Part shown: positions 61,970 through 64,000 of the stretch, piece by piece | How the letters are laid out: every line of letters starts with the position of its first letter | Position numbering within the stretch: position 1 is the stretch's first letter | NCBI GenBank assembly: GCA_028023455.1 | Contig: JAQFVV010013361.1 | Coordinates: forward strand, 1-64,000 | Reading direction: 5' to 3' | Source: Epiperipatus broadwayi | Lineage: Eukaryota; Onychophora; Udeonychophora; Euonychophora; Peripatidae | DNA length: 64,000 nucleotides | The notes under the pieces: model-generated | The model's input: the letters and a program-made list of their open reading frames with translations, nothing else | The model's database searches: none | Told to the model about the DNA's origin: nothing | Translations under genes and position numbers: made by a program

Positions 61970-62345
61970 AGTGAACATGTAAATTTAATCTAATAGTGCA
62001 TGTGTGAAGTTTAATTACCTTCCACAAGATTACAATTATATACATCGCTAAATTATTTATTTACATATATTCAAACTAATATAATTCAAAATCGAGAGTA
62101 TTTAAAAATGAAAAACTTTCTTTTCCCTATGATATATAAACTAAATTTGTCAATTGAAATATCAGGCTCATAATAAATTCAAGTCTTGTTTTAATCACAG
62201 TCAATAAGATTTGGTTTATATAAAAATAAGCTCTAAGGATAAGTTTACTCTATGCTTTTAAAACACCTATTGATGGGTGAGTGCATATAAATTTAATCTA
62301 ATAGTACAAGTGTGAAGATTAATTTCTTTCTACAAGAATACAATA
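61970..62345 (-). repeat. R7 family copy, same orientation as the inverted unit at 34.8-35.06 kb
   Basis: Shares TTTACATATATTCAAA, GAAAAACTTTCTTTTCC, CAGGCTCATAATAAATTCAA and CACCTATTGATGGGTGAGTG with the R7 array. It starts with part of a further unit (ATCTAATAGTGCATGTGTGA), so it is probably also a tandem remnant. Confidence 0.78.
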
Positions 62346-62552
62346 CATTAAGTAAAATAACAGTTTTATGGGTACATAACTAATATAATTGCAGTAGTTA
62401 TATCACTGCAAATAAATATCCCAGCTTTTAATTTATTAATAGCAACAGCACATTGAAGTCTGCGTTGCATATCACTCAAGCTAATGGTTGCTGAAGATTA
62501 CCACATCACTTACTTACTTTTGACATCTAATCTCCATTTAGTAAATTCAGTT

Positions 62553-63365
62553 AGTTTGATCATCATCATCATCAATCATTATCAATCCACTGCAGGATGA
62601 AGGTCTCTCCAAGTTCAAACCATCTTCTCCACACCATGCACACTTTCTTATTCCATCCATCCATCTCACATGTGGTCTCTTTCTGGGTCTTTTACAATCT
62701 CTTGGAATCCAGTTTAAGATTTCAATTGTCCATCTATTATCATCTTTTCTAGCAATATGTCCAGCCCAATTCCACTTCAGTCTTTTAATTTTTTCAATGA
62801 GATCAATAACACCTGTTTGTTCTCTTACCCATTTATTGCATTTTCAATCTCTTCTAGTTACTCTCAACATGCATCTCTCCATACTTCTTTAAGTAATCTG
62901 AAGTCTCTGTATTGTTTTTCTATTAAATGTCCAAGTTTCAAATCCATAAGTAAGAACTGGTAAAACACATTTATTATAAAACCTTTCTTTTCAAACACAT
63001 AGGCATATTTCCTTTTAGTATCAAATTATTTCTACCAAAAGCACTCCAACCAAGTTTAATCCTATGATTAATTTCATCCATTATGTTTCCATCTGTATTA
63101 ATAATCTGACCAAGATATTTGTAGCTGTTAACTTTTTCTAACTCATCATAATCAATCTTTATTTTCATATTTTGAGAAAATCCATTGAACATTACTTTAG
63201 TCTTTTTAACATGTATCTTTACTTTCCTACTTTCATCTGATAACTCCTGCAACATTTCATAAAGCTCTAAAGCATTATTTGCAAAAACAACTACATCATC
63301 TGCAAAATCTAAATGACTTAAATAATCTCCATTTATTTTCACTCCTTTAGATTCCCATTTTTATT
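62553..63365 (-). pseudogene. RTE-clade LINE, 5'-truncated, C-terminal third
   Basis: Minus strand: INGDYLSHLDFADDVVVFAN (catalytic FADD intact), KKTKVMFNGF, DYDELEKVNSYKYLGQIIN and NHRIKLGWSAFGRNN, a frame break near 62975, then the GHIA-type and C-terminal region to the end. The 3' tail is (TGA)n (plus strand TCATCATCATCATC at 62559). Better conserved at the catalytic box than the near full-length copy. Confidence 0.87.
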
Positions 63366-63699
63366 CACAAAATACTTCTTGCAGCATAAAGGAGAAAAAT
63401 AAAAAAAATTGTCAAAAAAAAAAAAATGAATAATGAAATTTAACTTTTAATGATCAGCTAGATTTAAAAAAAATATTTCAAACTTATGTTTGTCTTATTC
63501 AGGGAGGAAAAATAAATTGGATGTTTTAAAAATGCATCTTAAAGTGAGAGAGGTTGGTTTGCCCTTTTGGGCTAATGAATGGCTGTGATATGATTGATCT
63601 AAAGTGAGAGATGCATTGAGATAAGAATAACATTTGAGAATATATATTTAGATGTATGTTGAGAGTGAAGATATTTTTGACAACCACACAAACAACGTT
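63366..63699. other. AT-rich intergenic sequence, nothing recognised
   Basis: The 63-codon minus frame at 63526-63717 has no motif. Confidence 0.4.
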
Positions 63700-63814
63700 A
63701 AAAAGCTTGAAGGTCAAAAGATCAGCACAGCTGCCTTACAAGCAGTTGTCCCGGGTTAGCAGGTTTGCTTCCCGGCCGATGCTATGACACATGAAGAAGA
63801 AAAAAAGCTTGAAG
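63700..63814 (+). mobile_element. tRNA-like SINE copy 9, with 13-bp TSD
   Basis: AAAAAGCTTGAAG at 63700-63712 and 63802-63814 flanks the body. The tRNA-like head is slightly truncated or merged with the TSD (GGTCAAAAGATCAGC). CTTACAA loop, CCCGGG, GGTTTGCTTCCC and CCGATGCTATGACACATGA follow. Confidence 0.86.
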
Positions 63815-64000
63815 AAAAACTTGTGAAGTTGAAGAACATATATGAGAAACACGTTTAGATAATGCTAACTATAATAATGAAATTTTACTCATTGTAGAAT
63901 GTAAACAAAGCCTCAATAAAACTGGTCCACTTTTTATTATAAATAAATACATAAACTTCTTAATATTCTTTTTAATATTTCCAGAATAAAATCATTAAGT

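Overview
The window reads as non-coding, repeat-rich nuclear DNA of an AT-rich invertebrate animal (by eye about three quarters A+T; species not identified). No complete host gene was found. Nearly all recognisable sequence is mobile-element debris: RTE-clade LINEs, a Penelope-like element (PLE) with a GIY-YIG domain, fragments of a second LINE type with a CxxC zinc knuckle, a hAT-like MITE, a tRNA-like SINE with target-site duplications, several foldback families and very long AAT/TTC microsatellites. Most open frames above 60 codons are chance products of low G+C or of trinucleotide repeats.

The main result is a set of dispersed repeats carrying hammerhead-ribozyme (HHR) motifs. Four related or parallel families (R1, R2, R4, R5) have all three stems around the conserved core. 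The best copy is in R5 on the minus strand at 24203-24245: every invariant HHR position is canonical and all three stems pair. R1 copies (8521-8562, 27783-27825, 33515-33558, 46717-46754) and one R2 copy (36894-36933) keep CUGANGA and GAAA. Several palindromic repeats hold diverged versions (14.5, 41.7, 47.9, 58.0 and 0.4/0.7 kb) in which core positions 3 and 8 change together (C:G to U:A or A:U), as expected for the known 3-8 base pair. PLEs and small retrozymes are the known animal carriers of such ribozymes, and a broken PLE is present at 37.5-38.5 kb.

Layout. 0-10 kb: a palindrome, four tRNA-like SINEs, two hAT MITEs, first R5 and R1 fragments. 10.2-11.5 kb: a CpG-rich patch, the only candidate for host regulatory or first-exon sequence. 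12-20 kb: RTE debris, an HHR-bearing palindrome, a head-to-head repeat array. 22-28 kb: R4, R5, SINEs and R1. 28-31 kb: nested LINE relics. 33-38.5 kb: R1, the R7 foldback array, a poly-A LINE end, R2 and the PLE. 38.5-47 kb: AT-rich sequence with microsatellites, palindromes and two R1 copies. 47-52.6 kb: a trimeric tRNA-like array and a nearly full-length but broken RTE. 52.6-64 kb: an R2 inverted pair, two R5 copies, a microsatellite block, SINEs, R7 and an RTE fragment.

Working model (inference): RTE proteins could have mobilised RTE copies and perhaps the SINE, while PLE-type enzymes could have mobilised the HHR repeats. No copy seen here encodes an intact enzyme.
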